From NCBI RefSeq assembly GCF_017355165.1, contig NZ_JADILK010000034.1, forward strand, positions 1 to 49,344: a DNA stretch of 49,344 nucleotides, read 5' to 3'. The notes beneath the pieces are model-generated. The model did no database searches. It saw only the letters and a list, made by a program, of their open reading frames with translations, and was not told the origin of the DNA. Positions 18,285 through 25,931 of this stretch are shown piece after piece. This DNA comes from Bacillus sp. SD075. Lineage in GTDB: Bacteria; Bacillota; Bacilli; Bacillales; DSM-1321. Position 1 is the stretch's first letter, and every line of letters begins with the position of its first letter. The position numbers were made by a program, and so were the translations under genes.

Positions 18285-19228
18285 AAGAATCACGCGACTT
18301 GCTCGAACAATTAGGCTACCCATCTACTGATCTTAAAGAACTTCCTACATCAACGAAAACATTTCCAGATGGAGCACAATACCGAATTGAACTACCAAGT
18401 GTAGAAGGTCCAGCTGCCCTTAAAGAAACATTGAAAGAAATTGACCGACTCGGTTTGACTATTCACCGAATATCTCAGGGCAGCGGCATCATGCTTCAAA
18501 CGGATGAAGAAATCAAAGAAATGTGTGAAATGACAGCAGAGCGCGGCATGGAGTTGAGTTTGTTTGTCGGTCCTAGGGGTTCATGGGATGTCAGTGCGGG
18601 ACCGCTTACGCCTGGAGGTAAATCTCAGGGGATCCGCCATGAAGGATCGGACCAGCTTGTTTATGCCATGGAAGACTTGAAAAGGGGAGCTGCACTTGGC
18701 CTTCGCGGTGCGTTAGTTGCGGATGAAGGACTGCTTCTTTTAACGAAAGAAATGAAAAAAGACGGACAGCTTCCGGAAGACTTTGTTGTTAAAGTATCGG
18801 TTCAAATGGGAGCAGCCAATCCAGTATCCGTTAAATTAATGGAAGACATCGGAGCGGATACCTACAACGTGCCACCTGCATTAACGCTGTCTAAACTTGC
18901 AGCGATCCGACAATCAATTAACATTCCAATTGATTTATACGTTGAAGTGCCGGATACATTCGGCGGCTTTCTTCGCTATTATGAAATACCAGAAATTATC
19001 CGTGTATTGTCGCCTGTTTACATCAAATTTGGTTTGCGTAATCACCCTGATGTATACCCATCAGGGAAACAATGGGAAAGTACGAACATCTCACTCGCTC
19101 AAGAACGTGTGCGCCGTGCCGCAATTGGTATTCAAATGATCGAACGATACTTTCCAGAAGCAAAAACATCGAAACTCGGGGCAGAAGGGCTCGGAATTGC
19201 GAAAATCGAAAAGGCGGCAGCAAAATAG
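18281..19228 (+). CDS. Conserved protein of unrecognised family, probably TIM-barrel-like
   Basis: 315 residues, no signal peptide or membrane segment. I do not recognise the family with confidence. The alternation of hydrophobic strands with helices (LTIHRISQGSG, MELSLFVGPRG, GLRGALVADEG, FVVKVSVQMGA, PIDLYVEVPDTFGG, SPVYIKFG) suggests an alpha/beta barrel. Possible ligand residues include the RHEGSDQ and DTFGGF segments. The start overlaps the aldolase stop by 4 nt (ATGA), so expression is tightly linked to the aldolase. It may resemble U32-type TIM barrels, but I cannot support that from motifs. Location predicts a step in sugar-acid turnover, isomerase or lyase being possible (inference). 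Confidence 0.6.
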   Translation: MKESRDLLEQLGYPSTDLKELPTSTKTFPDGAQYRIELPSVEGPAALKETLKEIDRLGLTIHRISQGSGIMLQTDEEIKEMCEMTAERGMELSLFVGPRGSWDVSAGPLTPGGKSQGIRHEGSDQLVYAMEDLKRGAALGLRGALVADEGLLLLTKEMKKDGQLPEDFVVKVSVQMGAANPVSVKLMEDIGADTYNVPPALTLSKLAAIRQSINIPIDLYVEVPDTFGGFLRYYEIPEIIRVLSPVYIKFGLRNHPDVYPSGKQWESTNISLAQERVRRAAIGIQMIERYFPEAKTSKLGAEGLGIAKIEKAAAK

Positions 19229-19294
19229 ATGATTTTAACGAGAGTGATCCCTCTGAAATTCTGGTGTGTATTACTATAAAGGAGTGGTTCCCAA

Positions 19295-20254
19295 ATGACC
19301 TTTAAAATATTATTAACGGATTACGAATTTGAGCATTTGCAATATGAAGAAGAGGTTTTTCAGGAAAGTGGTCTGGATATCGATTTCATCAAAGCGCAAT
19401 GCAAGACGGAAGAAGAAGTAATGGAACAGGCAAAAGAAGTGGATGCAATCTTAAATCAATATGCTCCTATCTCACGCCGGGTCATTGAGTCGCTTGAGAA
19501 CACCAAAATCATTTCCCGCTATGGTGTCGGAGTCAATACAATTGATCTCAATGCGGCTAAGGAAAACGGGATTACTGTCGCCAATGTACCTGATTATGGC
19601 ATGGAAGAAGTATCGAATCATGCATTGGCGCTGTTACTATCGTCGGCGAGGAAAGTGACACTGTTAAACAAGGAAGTGAAAAAAGGTAACTGGGACTTTA
19701 AAGTGTGTGCACCCATTCATCGTTTTAACGAGCAAACGGTTGGGGTTCTAGGCTTTGGCCGGATTCCGCGCCGTTTCATTGAAAAGGTGAAACCACTCGG
19801 TTTTAAAACGGCTGCTTATGACCCTTTCGTATCGGCGACAGATATGGCTGCTGTCGGGGTTCAAAAAATGGATCTAGACGAAATAATAGGCGAAGCCGAT
19901 TATTTGTCGATCCATGTGCCCTTAATTGATGATACATACCACCTGATCAATGAGGAGCGCCTTAAACGAATGAAGAGTAATGCGGTCATCATTAATACGG
20001 CACGTGGACCGATAATCGATGAAAAAGCACTTTCCTATGCACTTGAAAACGGGATAATTGCAGGCGCTGCACTTGATGTTACTGAAAATGAGCCGGTCCG
20101 CATCGATAGCCCGCTACTCACAATGGACAATGTCATCATTACACCGCACAGCGCTTGGTATTCTGAGGAGGCGATGATTGAACTCCGTCAAAAAGCAGCA
20201 AGAAATATCGTTCAGGTCTTAATGGGAGAAAACACACCATACGCATTAACCTAA
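19295..20254 (+). CDS. NAD-dependent 2-hydroxyacid dehydrogenase (CtBP/SerA-like)
   Basis: 319-residue D-isomer-specific 2-hydroxyacid dehydrogenase. The NAD-binding loop is VGVLGFGRIPRR, with Pro in place of the usual third glycine. Catalytic residues are visible as Arg in INTARGP, Glu in DVTENEP and His in ITPHSAW. The substrate-side residues RYGVGVNTIDL are typical of the C-terminal-binding-protein-like bacterial group. Ribosome site AAGGAG. It probably reduces a 2-keto acid or aldehyde-acid made by the pathway (for example glyoxylate/glycolate or a keto-deoxy acid), which is inference. The gap of 66 bp to the previous gene contains no terminator. Confidence 0.85.
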   Translation: MTFKILLTDYEFEHLQYEEEVFQESGLDIDFIKAQCKTEEEVMEQAKEVDAILNQYAPISRRVIESLENTKIISRYGVGVNTIDLNAAKENGITVANVPDYGMEEVSNHALALLLSSARKVTLLNKEVKKGNWDFKVCAPIHRFNEQTVGVLGFGRIPRRFIEKVKPLGFKTAAYDPFVSATDMAAVGVQKMDLDEIIGEADYLSIHVPLIDDTYHLINEERLKRMKSNAVIINTARGPIIDEKALSYALENGIIAGAALDVTENEPVRIDSPLLTMDNVIITPHSAWYSEEAMIELRQKAARNIVQVLMGENTPYALT

Positions 20255-20268
20255 GAAAGGGGAAAAAT

Positions 20269-21135
20269 ATGAAGATAGCGACTTTTTCCGTACAAACCGA
20301 ACAGCACATCGGCATAGTTTTTCAAGATGATCAAATTATTAGCTTAACGGCTCTCGATCCAGAGGAATTTCCTGCTTGTATGAAAAAGTTTATAGAACGA
20401 GGCAGCGAGTTGCGTTCACGTGCTGAACTGTTAATCGAGCAACGGGGTCATGGCGATGTAATATTCAAACTGTCAGAAGTAAAGATCCTGCCGCCAATCG
20501 CAAAGCCGGATAAAATCATTTGCGTAGGACTTAACTATTTTGATCATTGCAAGGAAACCGGGATGGAGCCGCCGCAATCGCCGGTCATTTTTACAAAATA
20601 TGCGAATGCGATTACCGGACATAATGATGCGATTGAAATCCCAATTAATTCAACTGAGGTCGATTTTGAAGCGGAACTTGCGTTTGTCATTGGAAGAGAG
20701 GCGAAACATGTCTCAGAAGAAGAGGCGGGTGACTACGTCTTTGGCTATACGATTATGAATGATATCAGCGCCCGAGATTTGCAATTTCAGGACGGCCAGT
20801 GGTCAAGAGGCAAAACGGCGGACACATTTGCCCCATTTGGACCTGTTATCGTTACACATGATGAAGTGGGTGATCCACATAATCTAGCTATTTCGCTTGA
20901 ATTAAACGGTGAAATTATGCAGGATTCAAATACAAGCAACCTAATTTTTACAGTTCCGAAAATCATTTCATTTTTATCACAGTCCATGACACTGAAGCCA
21001 GGTGATTTGATTGCAACAGGTACACCACCGGGCGTTGGGATGGGCCGGAATCCGAAAATCTGGTTGAAAAACGGTGACCGGATGAACATCAATATTGAGA
21101 GGATCGGTACGCTTTCTAACTACGTAAAAGCCTGA
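20269..21135 (+). CDS. Fumarylacetoacetate hydrolase family protein
   Basis: 288-residue FAH-fold enzyme of the classic subgroup. The catalytic domain from about residue 80 has KIICVGLNYFDHC, metal ligands in VDFEAELAFVIG, GYTIMNDISARDLQ, and ATGTPPGVGMG at the C-terminus. This pattern covers ureidoglycolate-lyase-like proteins, acylpyruvases and 2,4-diketo-3-deoxy-sugar-acid hydrolases. With the upstream 2-hydroxyacid dehydrogenase, a hydrolytic C-C cleavage of an oxidised keto-deoxy acid is possible (inference). It differs from the XylX-like FAH protein at 13014-13901, so the operon keeps two functionally distinct FAH enzymes. Ribosome site GAAAGGGG. Confidence 0.85.
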   Translation: MKIATFSVQTEQHIGIVFQDDQIISLTALDPEEFPACMKKFIERGSELRSRAELLIEQRGHGDVIFKLSEVKILPPIAKPDKIICVGLNYFDHCKETGMEPPQSPVIFTKYANAITGHNDAIEIPINSTEVDFEAELAFVIGREAKHVSEEEAGDYVFGYTIMNDISARDLQFQDGQWSRGKTADTFAPFGPVIVTHDEVGDPHNLAISLELNGEIMQDSNTSNLIFTVPKIISFLSQSMTLKPGDLIATGTPPGVGMGRNPKIWLKNGDRMNINIERIGTLSNYVKA

Positions 21136-21154
21136 CAAGAGAGCAGTTGATGAC

Positions 21155-21589
21155 ATGGATGTTGTAACTATAAGAGAAACAATGACAGTGTTTACCCCGA
21201 ATCGATGAAGTTTGGCGATGCCATGCAATCATTTATTCGCGGTGAAGGGCGTTGATGTTTCATTTGTGACGCGAGACCCTGAAAGAGTATCGCACAGAAA
21301 TTGGGCAAAGAAGGCGCTTTAATTTCAGCCACGTCTGTACCGAAAACATACATTCTTGGATTTGGATTTCATGTGGAACGGGTCTTTGATCCCATCGGTG
21401 CTTGAGATGCTTTTGCATCCCGTGTACTTTCCGGTCTGCTTGATGGACTGCGGCTAGTTGAAGCTGCAAGGCGTGGAAATGCCATGGGTGTAATGGCCAC
21501 GATGGTAAATGGCGATGTTGAGGGGGTGCAGATCCGTGCTGACCTCGCTTTTGTTCATGAATGGCGGCTCTGATGATGTGACGAGGTAG
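21155..21589 (+). pseudogene. Remnant of a PfkB-type KDG kinase
   Basis: A degraded 2-dehydro-3-deoxygluconokinase. The N-terminus MDVVTIRETMTVFTP is followed by a stop, then a jump over about 60 residues to FGDAMQSFIRGEGVDVSF and VTRDPE. The centre is deleted. The ATP-site signature reads DPIGA, stop, DAFAS, where an intact kinase has GAGDAF, so a TGA has replaced a glycine codon. It continues as LLDGLRLVEAARRGNAMG and MATMVNGDVEG, and ends in another frame with SDDVTR. An intact kinase of the same family is encoded at 27257-28213. Confidence 0.9.
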
Positions 21590-21601
21590 AACGGTGGAAA
21601 A

Positions 21602-22142
21602 ATGACTAAACCAGAAGAGATTAATCATAGGGGACTGGTTGCCATGATTCGCGATGCACCCCCGATCAAATTATACCAATCGCTTGAGCCCTGAAAGAAG
21701 GTGGCATCCGAACACTCGGAATTACAGTAGAAATACAAAAAGTGTGCCGAAAAATTGAGAGAGTAAAAGAGGATTCCGGTGATGATATCATAGCGGATGA
21801 CGTTACAGTATTGAATCCTGAGACGGTTCGTGCGGTCATGATGGCAGAGGCGGAATTTATCTTTTCTCCAACCGTCAATGTCAACAAAATTAAAATGGTG
21901 AAGCGCTATAGCGTCAGTAGCATTCCATTTGCGTATACACCAACAGACATAATGACCGCTTCCTCACATCCCTCTTATGCCAACTGGCGGTGTCAACCTT
22001 GCTTTTTTTTAAGGAAGGGGCCAACGAGGCGGGACTTGGCGGTCCATTGATCCATTTTGCGAAATGGTTTACAGAAGGCTGACAGAAACGGAAAAAATTC
22101 TCGGCTCTCGTAAAAAAAGTTAAAGTAATCCGTCGCATATAG
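21602..22142 (+). pseudogene. Remnant of a KDPG aldolase
   Basis: Degraded Eda-type aldolase starting at ATG 21602 behind a GGTGG-type site. Recognisable pieces in changing frames are DQIIPIA, stop, ALKEGGIRTLGITVE; KIERVKEDSGDDIIADD then TVLNPETVRAVMMAEAEF and IFSPTVN; SSIPFAYTPTDIMTA; then, after a deletion that removes the Schiff-base lysine region, IPLMPTGGVNLAFF and EAGLGGPLIHFAKW, followed by a stop and a C-terminal tail ending near 22142. It differs in wording from the intact Eda at 30292-30912, so it is not a recent duplicate of it. Confidence 0.88.
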
Positions 22143-22296
22143 TTCAGAGACGATGGGACTGAAGGTATGAGGGTGTGTTTTTCCTCCTTTCCGACCAATT
22201 TGATGTATCTCATTCAATCTTTTAGTAGTCCATCAAGGGTGTTATTGCTGGTGGACAGTAGATAAATTCAGACAAACCAGAAAGGAGAAAAGTTCT

Positions 22297-23112
22297 ATGT
22301 TACTAGAAAAGTACAGAAACCTGCAGGGTATTCTTCAAAAAATGGAGTCGGTTGTGGTCGCCTTTTCAGGAGGGGTGGACAGCACATTTTTGTTAAAAGT
22401 CGCGATTGATACTTTGGGTTATGATAATGTGTTAGCCATTACAGCAGATTCGGAAACCTATCCGTCTAGTGAATTGAAAGAGGCCCTTATGCTGTCAAAA
22501 TGGATTGGTGCCAAACATCGTGTCATTCAAACTTCGGAGTTGGCCATTCCTGGATATACAGCAAATAATCAAAATCGCTGTTACTTTTGTAAAAGTGGTT
22601 TATTTGACCACCTGCTTCCTATTCTTGAACAATATGATTTTAATAATATTATATATGGAGTTATTGCTGATGATGCAAACGAATTTCGTCCTGGCATGAA
22701 GGCAGCAAAAGAAAAAGGAATTAGGGGACCTCTTCTAGAAGCCGATTTATTCAAAGAAGAAATAAGAGAATTGTCCAAGGAAGCCGGTTTGCCAACCTGG
22801 GATAAACCGTCATTTGCTTGCCTATCCTCACGAATAGCATATGGTGAAATCATTACGAAGGAAAAATTGACTAAAGTGGATAAATCAGAGGCTTACTTAA
22901 AATCATTGGATATTCATCAGGTAAGAGTCAGGACGCATGAGGATACTGCCCGAATTGAAGTTGAACCCGACGATATGCCGCGAGTGCTTCAATACCATGT
23001 GGCAATCACGAAACAGCTGAAACAATTTGGTTATAAGTATGTATCAATGGATCTCACGGGCTATACAAGCGGGAGTATGAATATAGCGCTTAAAAAGGAA
23101 GAAATGTTATGA
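22297..23112 (+). CDS. larE: LarE, ATP-dependent sulfur transferase of NPN cofactor synthesis
   Basis: 271-residue PP-loop enzyme. LarE adenylates a carboxylate of the pyridinium-3,5-biscarboxylic acid mononucleotide and inserts sulfur, in the best-studied case from its own cysteine. Visible features are PP-loop SGGVDSTF (about 24-31), NRCYFCKSGL (Cys95, Cys98) and PSFACLSSRIAYG with Cys175, matching the position of the sacrificial Cys176 of Lactobacillus LarE. Length is normal. Ribosome site AAAGGAG, 9 nt before ATG. It overlaps larB by 4 nt. The 155 bp upstream hold only the end of the decayed aldolase gene and no convincing promoter. Confidence 0.93.
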   Translation: MLLEKYRNLQGILQKMESVVVAFSGGVDSTFLLKVAIDTLGYDNVLAITADSETYPSSELKEALMLSKWIGAKHRVIQTSELAIPGYTANNQNRCYFCKSGLFDHLLPILEQYDFNNIIYGVIADDANEFRPGMKAAKEKGIRGPLLEADLFKEEIRELSKEAGLPTWDKPSFACLSSRIAYGEIITKEKLTKVDKSEAYLKSLDIHQVRVRTHEDTARIEVEPDDMPRVLQYHVAITKQLKQFGYKYVSMDLTGYTSGSMNIALKKEEML

Positions 23113-23879
23113 TCGATAATATTTTGGAGCAGGTTCAAAAGGGTTCATTGACAGTCGCGGAAGCAAAGGAAAAACTTGCATCCTATGAAAATTTAGGGTT
23201 CGCAAAAATCGATCATCATCGTAAGAGAAGACAAGGCTTCCCCGAAATTGTATTTGGAGAAGGGAAAACAGCTGAACAAATTTTAACGATTGTCCAATCA
23301 CTGCGGGCAAGGAATGATTCCGTACTTGTGACTCGCATTTCTCCGGAAAAAGCAGTGTTTGTACAAAAAGAATATAGTGATTTTGAGTATAACGATATGG
23401 CACGGACACTTGCATGGGTTAAGGAAAAATCCAAATCTGTTGGTTCATATATTGCAATTGTATGCGCCGGGACATCAGATTTGCCCGTTGCAGAAGAAGC
23501 AGCCGTGACGGCGGAAACTCTAGGTATTCCAGTCAGGCGTATATACGATGTGGGTGTTGCTGGACTGCACCGCCTCCTTGATAATATTGACGAGATACGA
23601 GGGGCTACGGCATCCGTTTGTGTCGCGGGGATGGAAGGGGCACTTCCAAGTGTGTTAGGAGGCCTTGTCATGAATCCAATTATTGCTGTGCCGACAAGTA
23701 TTGGTTACGGTGCTAATTTTCACGGTTTATCGGCACTGCTATCGATGCTCAATTCATGTGCATCCGGTGTAAGTGTGGTCAACATCGATAATGGATTTGG
23801 TGCAGCCTACAATGCAGCGATTATATACAAACTTGTACATAAAAAGGAGGTCAATTGCGATGAGGACTTTATATTTTGA
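23109..23879 (+). CDS. larB: LarB, pyridinium-3,5-biscarboxylic acid mononucleotide synthase
   Basis: 256-residue protein with a C-terminal PurE-like domain. LarB carboxylates and hydrolyses nicotinic acid adenine dinucleotide, the first step of NPN cofactor synthesis. Visible signatures are KIDHHRKRRQGFPEIVFGEGKT (about 36-57), CAGTSDLPVAEEA (PurE-like nucleotide loop, about 119-131), RIYDVGVAGLHRLL and VAGMEGALPSVLGGL. Full length for the family. The start overlaps larE by 4 nt, and the end overlaps larC1 by 20 nt, a compact translationally coupled arrangement. Confidence 0.94.
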   Translation: MIDNILEQVQKGSLTVAEAKEKLASYENLGFAKIDHHRKRRQGFPEIVFGEGKTAEQILTIVQSLRARNDSVLVTRISPEKAVFVQKEYSDFEYNDMARTLAWVKEKSKSVGSYIAIVCAGTSDLPVAEEAAVTAETLGIPVRRIYDVGVAGLHRLLDNIDEIRGATASVCVAGMEGALPSVLGGLVMNPIIAVPTSIGYGANFHGLSALLSMLNSCASGVSVVNIDNGFGAAYNAAIIYKLVHKKEVNCDEDFIF

Positions 23880-24720
23880 CTGCTTTTCCGGCATAAGCGG
23901 AGATATGGTTATTGGTGCGTTGATTGATGCAGGTGCAGACCCTGTACAAATGGAAGAGGAGTTAAAAAAGCTGAACATAGATGAAGAATATACTCTGTCA
24001 TGGGGGAAGGTCGTCAAAAATGGCATTACCAGTACGAAATTTGATGTCATTCTTACCAGTAAATCAGAGCAACCACATGAACACAGCCACAGTGATGAAC
24101 ACGAACACAGTCATGGACATGAACACAACCATAACGATGAACACGGCCACAGCCATGGACATGTACACGAAAACAATCATAACCATGTGCATCACCATCA
24201 TCATGGCAGCCGTACCTACAAACAAATTGTGGAAGCTATAAATGAGGCAAACTTTAATGAATCGGTAACGAACTGGTCACTCGCCATTTTTAAGAAGATT
24301 GGTGAAGCGGAAGGGCATATACACGGGCTTCCTCTTGAAAAAGTTCACTTTCACGAGGTAGGAGCGGTAGATTCAATAATAGATATTATCGGGGCTGCCA
24401 TTTTAATCGATCAGCTAGGTATTGAATCAGTTCAGTCATCAGCCATTCCAACGGGATCTGGACATATACATATTGATCACGGCATATATCCTGTTCCTGC
24501 ACCTGCCACTCTGGAAATATTAAAGGGGGTACCGATTGCCTCGAACGATATTCGATTTGAATTGACAACGCCGACCGGTGCTGCCATCGCTGCAGTTTTA
24601 GCTGAAAAATTCGGCTTGCTTCCAGCCATGACTGTCGAATCCATTGGGTATGGTGCGGGAACAAAAACATTTGAGAATCATCCGAACGTACTTCGTATTA
24701 TCATTGGGGAGATTCAATGA
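23860..24720 (+). CDS. larC1: LarC1, N-terminal part of the nickel-inserting cyclometallase
   Basis: 286 residues starting at ATG 23860, which follows AAAAAGGAGG by 9 nt; the frame is open further upstream inside larB but without a better start. LarC inserts nickel into the pincer nucleotide using CTP. The N-terminus MRTLYFDCFSGISGDM and the motifs HFHEVGAVDSIIDI, IPTGSG and ELTTPTGAAI are typical. Residues 73-115 form a strongly His-rich loop with 21 histidines, a likely nickel store. The stop overlaps the larC2 start (ATGA). In Lactobacillus the two parts are joined by programmed frameshifting; larC2 here lies in the -1 frame relative to larC1. Confidence 0.93.
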   Translation: MRTLYFDCFSGISGDMVIGALIDAGADPVQMEEELKKLNIDEEYTLSWGKVVKNGITSTKFDVILTSKSEQPHEHSHSDEHEHSHGHEHNHNDEHGHSHGHVHENNHNHVHHHHHGSRTYKQIVEAINEANFNESVTNWSLAIFKKIGEAEGHIHGLPLEKVHFHEVGAVDSIIDIIGAAILIDQLGIESVQSSAIPTGSGHIHIDHGIYPVPAPATLEILKGVPIASNDIRFELTTPTGAAIAAVLAEKFGLLPAMTVESIGYGAGTKTFENHPNVLRIIIGEIQ

Positions 24721-25193
24721 ACCGACCACCTGATCATGAACATCTTGATGAACAAATGGTAAAAATGGAAGTGAATCTTGATGATATTTCCGGTGAATGG
24801 ATGGGACATGTAATGGATTTGCTGTTTGAATCAGGAGCAAATGATGTATATTATACGCCAATCTTTATGAAAAAAAATCGACCGGGGGTGTTATTGCAAC
24901 TACTCTGTTCACAGCAGATGGTTTCGAAAATGAAGAAGATATTATTTGCTGAAACGACGACGCTCGGTATACGCTATTATCCCCTTACCGTGCACAGGCT
25001 CGAACGATGTTTTTTCACTGTACATACACAATGGGGGGAAGTGACGATAAAAAGAGGGTTCCATGAAGGGCTGCCCGTGCAGCAGGCTCCTGAATATGAA
25101 GATTGCCGTAAAATTGCCGTACAGAACAATTTACCGCTTAAACAGGTGTATGAAGAAGTATGGAAGTGTCTCGGGGAGGTGATAGAGAAATGA
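24717..25193 (+). CDS. larC2: LarC2, C-terminal part of the nickel-inserting cyclometallase
   Basis: 158 residues covering the C-terminal LarC domain: MEVNLDDISGEWMGHVMD, DVYYTPIFMKKNRPGVLL, TTTLGIRYY and KRGFHEGLPVQQAPEYEDC. It has its own ATG, overlapping the larC1 stop by 4 nt, and a good GGGGAG ribosome site 5 nt upstream, so it can be made separately by reinitiation. The -1 frame relation also permits a fused LarC, but I see no canonical slippery heptamer (the overlap reads ATTGGGGAGATTCAATGA). The stop overlaps the nickel permease start by 4 nt. Confidence 0.9.
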   Translation: MNRPPDHEHLDEQMVKMEVNLDDISGEWMGHVMDLLFESGANDVYYTPIFMKKNRPGVLLQLLCSQQMVSKMKKILFAETTTLGIRYYPLTVHRLERCFFTVHTQWGEVTIKRGFHEGLPVQQAPEYEDCRKIAVQNNLPLKQVYEEVWKCLGEVIEK

Positions 25194-25642
25194 GTTTGGT
25201 GTCAATTCTCTCATTAGGCTTCCTATTGGGGGTAAAGCATTCATTAGAGCCGGATCACGTTATTGCAGTAGCAACTACAGCAGGAAATACGAAAAAATTA
25301 TCGCGTTCCACTCTAACGGGGGTGTATTGGGGAATAGGCCATACATGTACGCTGTTTCTTATAGGGATGCTGTTCATTTGGATGAAAGGGGAAATTCCGG
25401 AGTCGTTAAGCATGACGCTGGAATTTGGCGTTGGTATTATGCTTGTTATGCTAGGGGCGAAAAGTTTATTTAAAAATCGCCCTAATATTACGAACGATAA
25501 AGATCGATTTCGTCCTTTTTTGGTGTCTGCTTTAATTGGGTTTGTCCATGGTCTCGCGGGAGCTATAAGTTTTGTATTCGGACTTTATTATCTGTACAAA
25601 TTGGGTGTAACAGAAGGTTTGTTTGCGATCTGGGCTAGTTGA
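25190..25642 (+). pseudogene. C-terminally truncated nickel permease (NiCoT/UreH-like)
   Basis: 150 residues from ATG 25190 (ribosome site GGGGAGGTGAT, 4-nt overlap with larC2). It carries the nickel-transporter signature HSLEPDHV (HX4DH) in the first helix, GIGHTCTLFLIG in the next, and hydrophobic segments to about residue 145. The family normally runs about 200 residues or more. After GLFAIWAS the frame stops; in another frame the next bases read LIYIISMTVISGCP and stop, resembling the FGIGTIISM segment that normally follows. A frameshift plus loss of the last helices is therefore likely. The protein may be inactive, leaving nickel supply to a system outside the window. Confidence 0.75.
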
Positions 25643-25671
25643 TTTACATTATTAGCATGACTGTAATCTCA

Positions 25672-25703
25672 GGCTGTCCGTAACCCTTAGACAGTCTCTT
25701 TTA
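25672..25703 (+). terminator. Rho-independent terminator at the end of the lar operon
   Basis: GGCTGTC and GACAGTC (one G-U pair) form a 7-bp stem with an 11-nt loop, followed by TCTTTTAT. It lies 30 bp after the truncated nickel permease and would end the long operon. Confidence 0.65.
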
Positions 25704-25834
25704 TATGTATTATGTCATCAAAACCAATTTTATGTAAACAATATGTCCTCATCAAGGAGTCTTCTCAGAAAGAAAAGGGTAACAACTGATATAAGGCTTA
25801 CCTAATGGGCATTCTTCACTTATAAAATAAGACC

Positions 25835-25884
25835 CTATGACACTGCTAAGCCATTTTTTTAACAATGGCTTAGCAGTGTCATAG
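25835..25884. terminator. 20-bp perfect inverted repeat between convergent genes
   Basis: The arms CTATGACACTGCTAAGCCAT and its exact complement enclose a T-rich 10-nt loop. A T6 tract follows 5 nt after the right arm; on the minus strand the T-rich tail is weaker. It lies between the lar operon end and the convergent EamA gene and is most simply a terminator for the minus-strand gene or a two-way terminator. A small mobile or repeated element cannot be excluded from one copy. Confidence 0.6.
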
Positions 25885-25931
25885 ATGCCTTTTTTAAAGG
25901 AAGGCGCGAAAAAGAGGTTTTGCTGTAGCCG

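Noticed and set aside
21742..22050. Stand-alone 102-residue gene
   Set aside because: It is an open fragment of the decayed KDPG aldolase; no ribosome site, and the homology continues beyond its ends in other frames.
22229..22257. Hairpin GTCCATCA/TGGTGGAC before larE as a terminator
   Set aside because: No T tract follows and the stem has a G-U pair; it more likely is chance sequence beyond the decayed aldolase.
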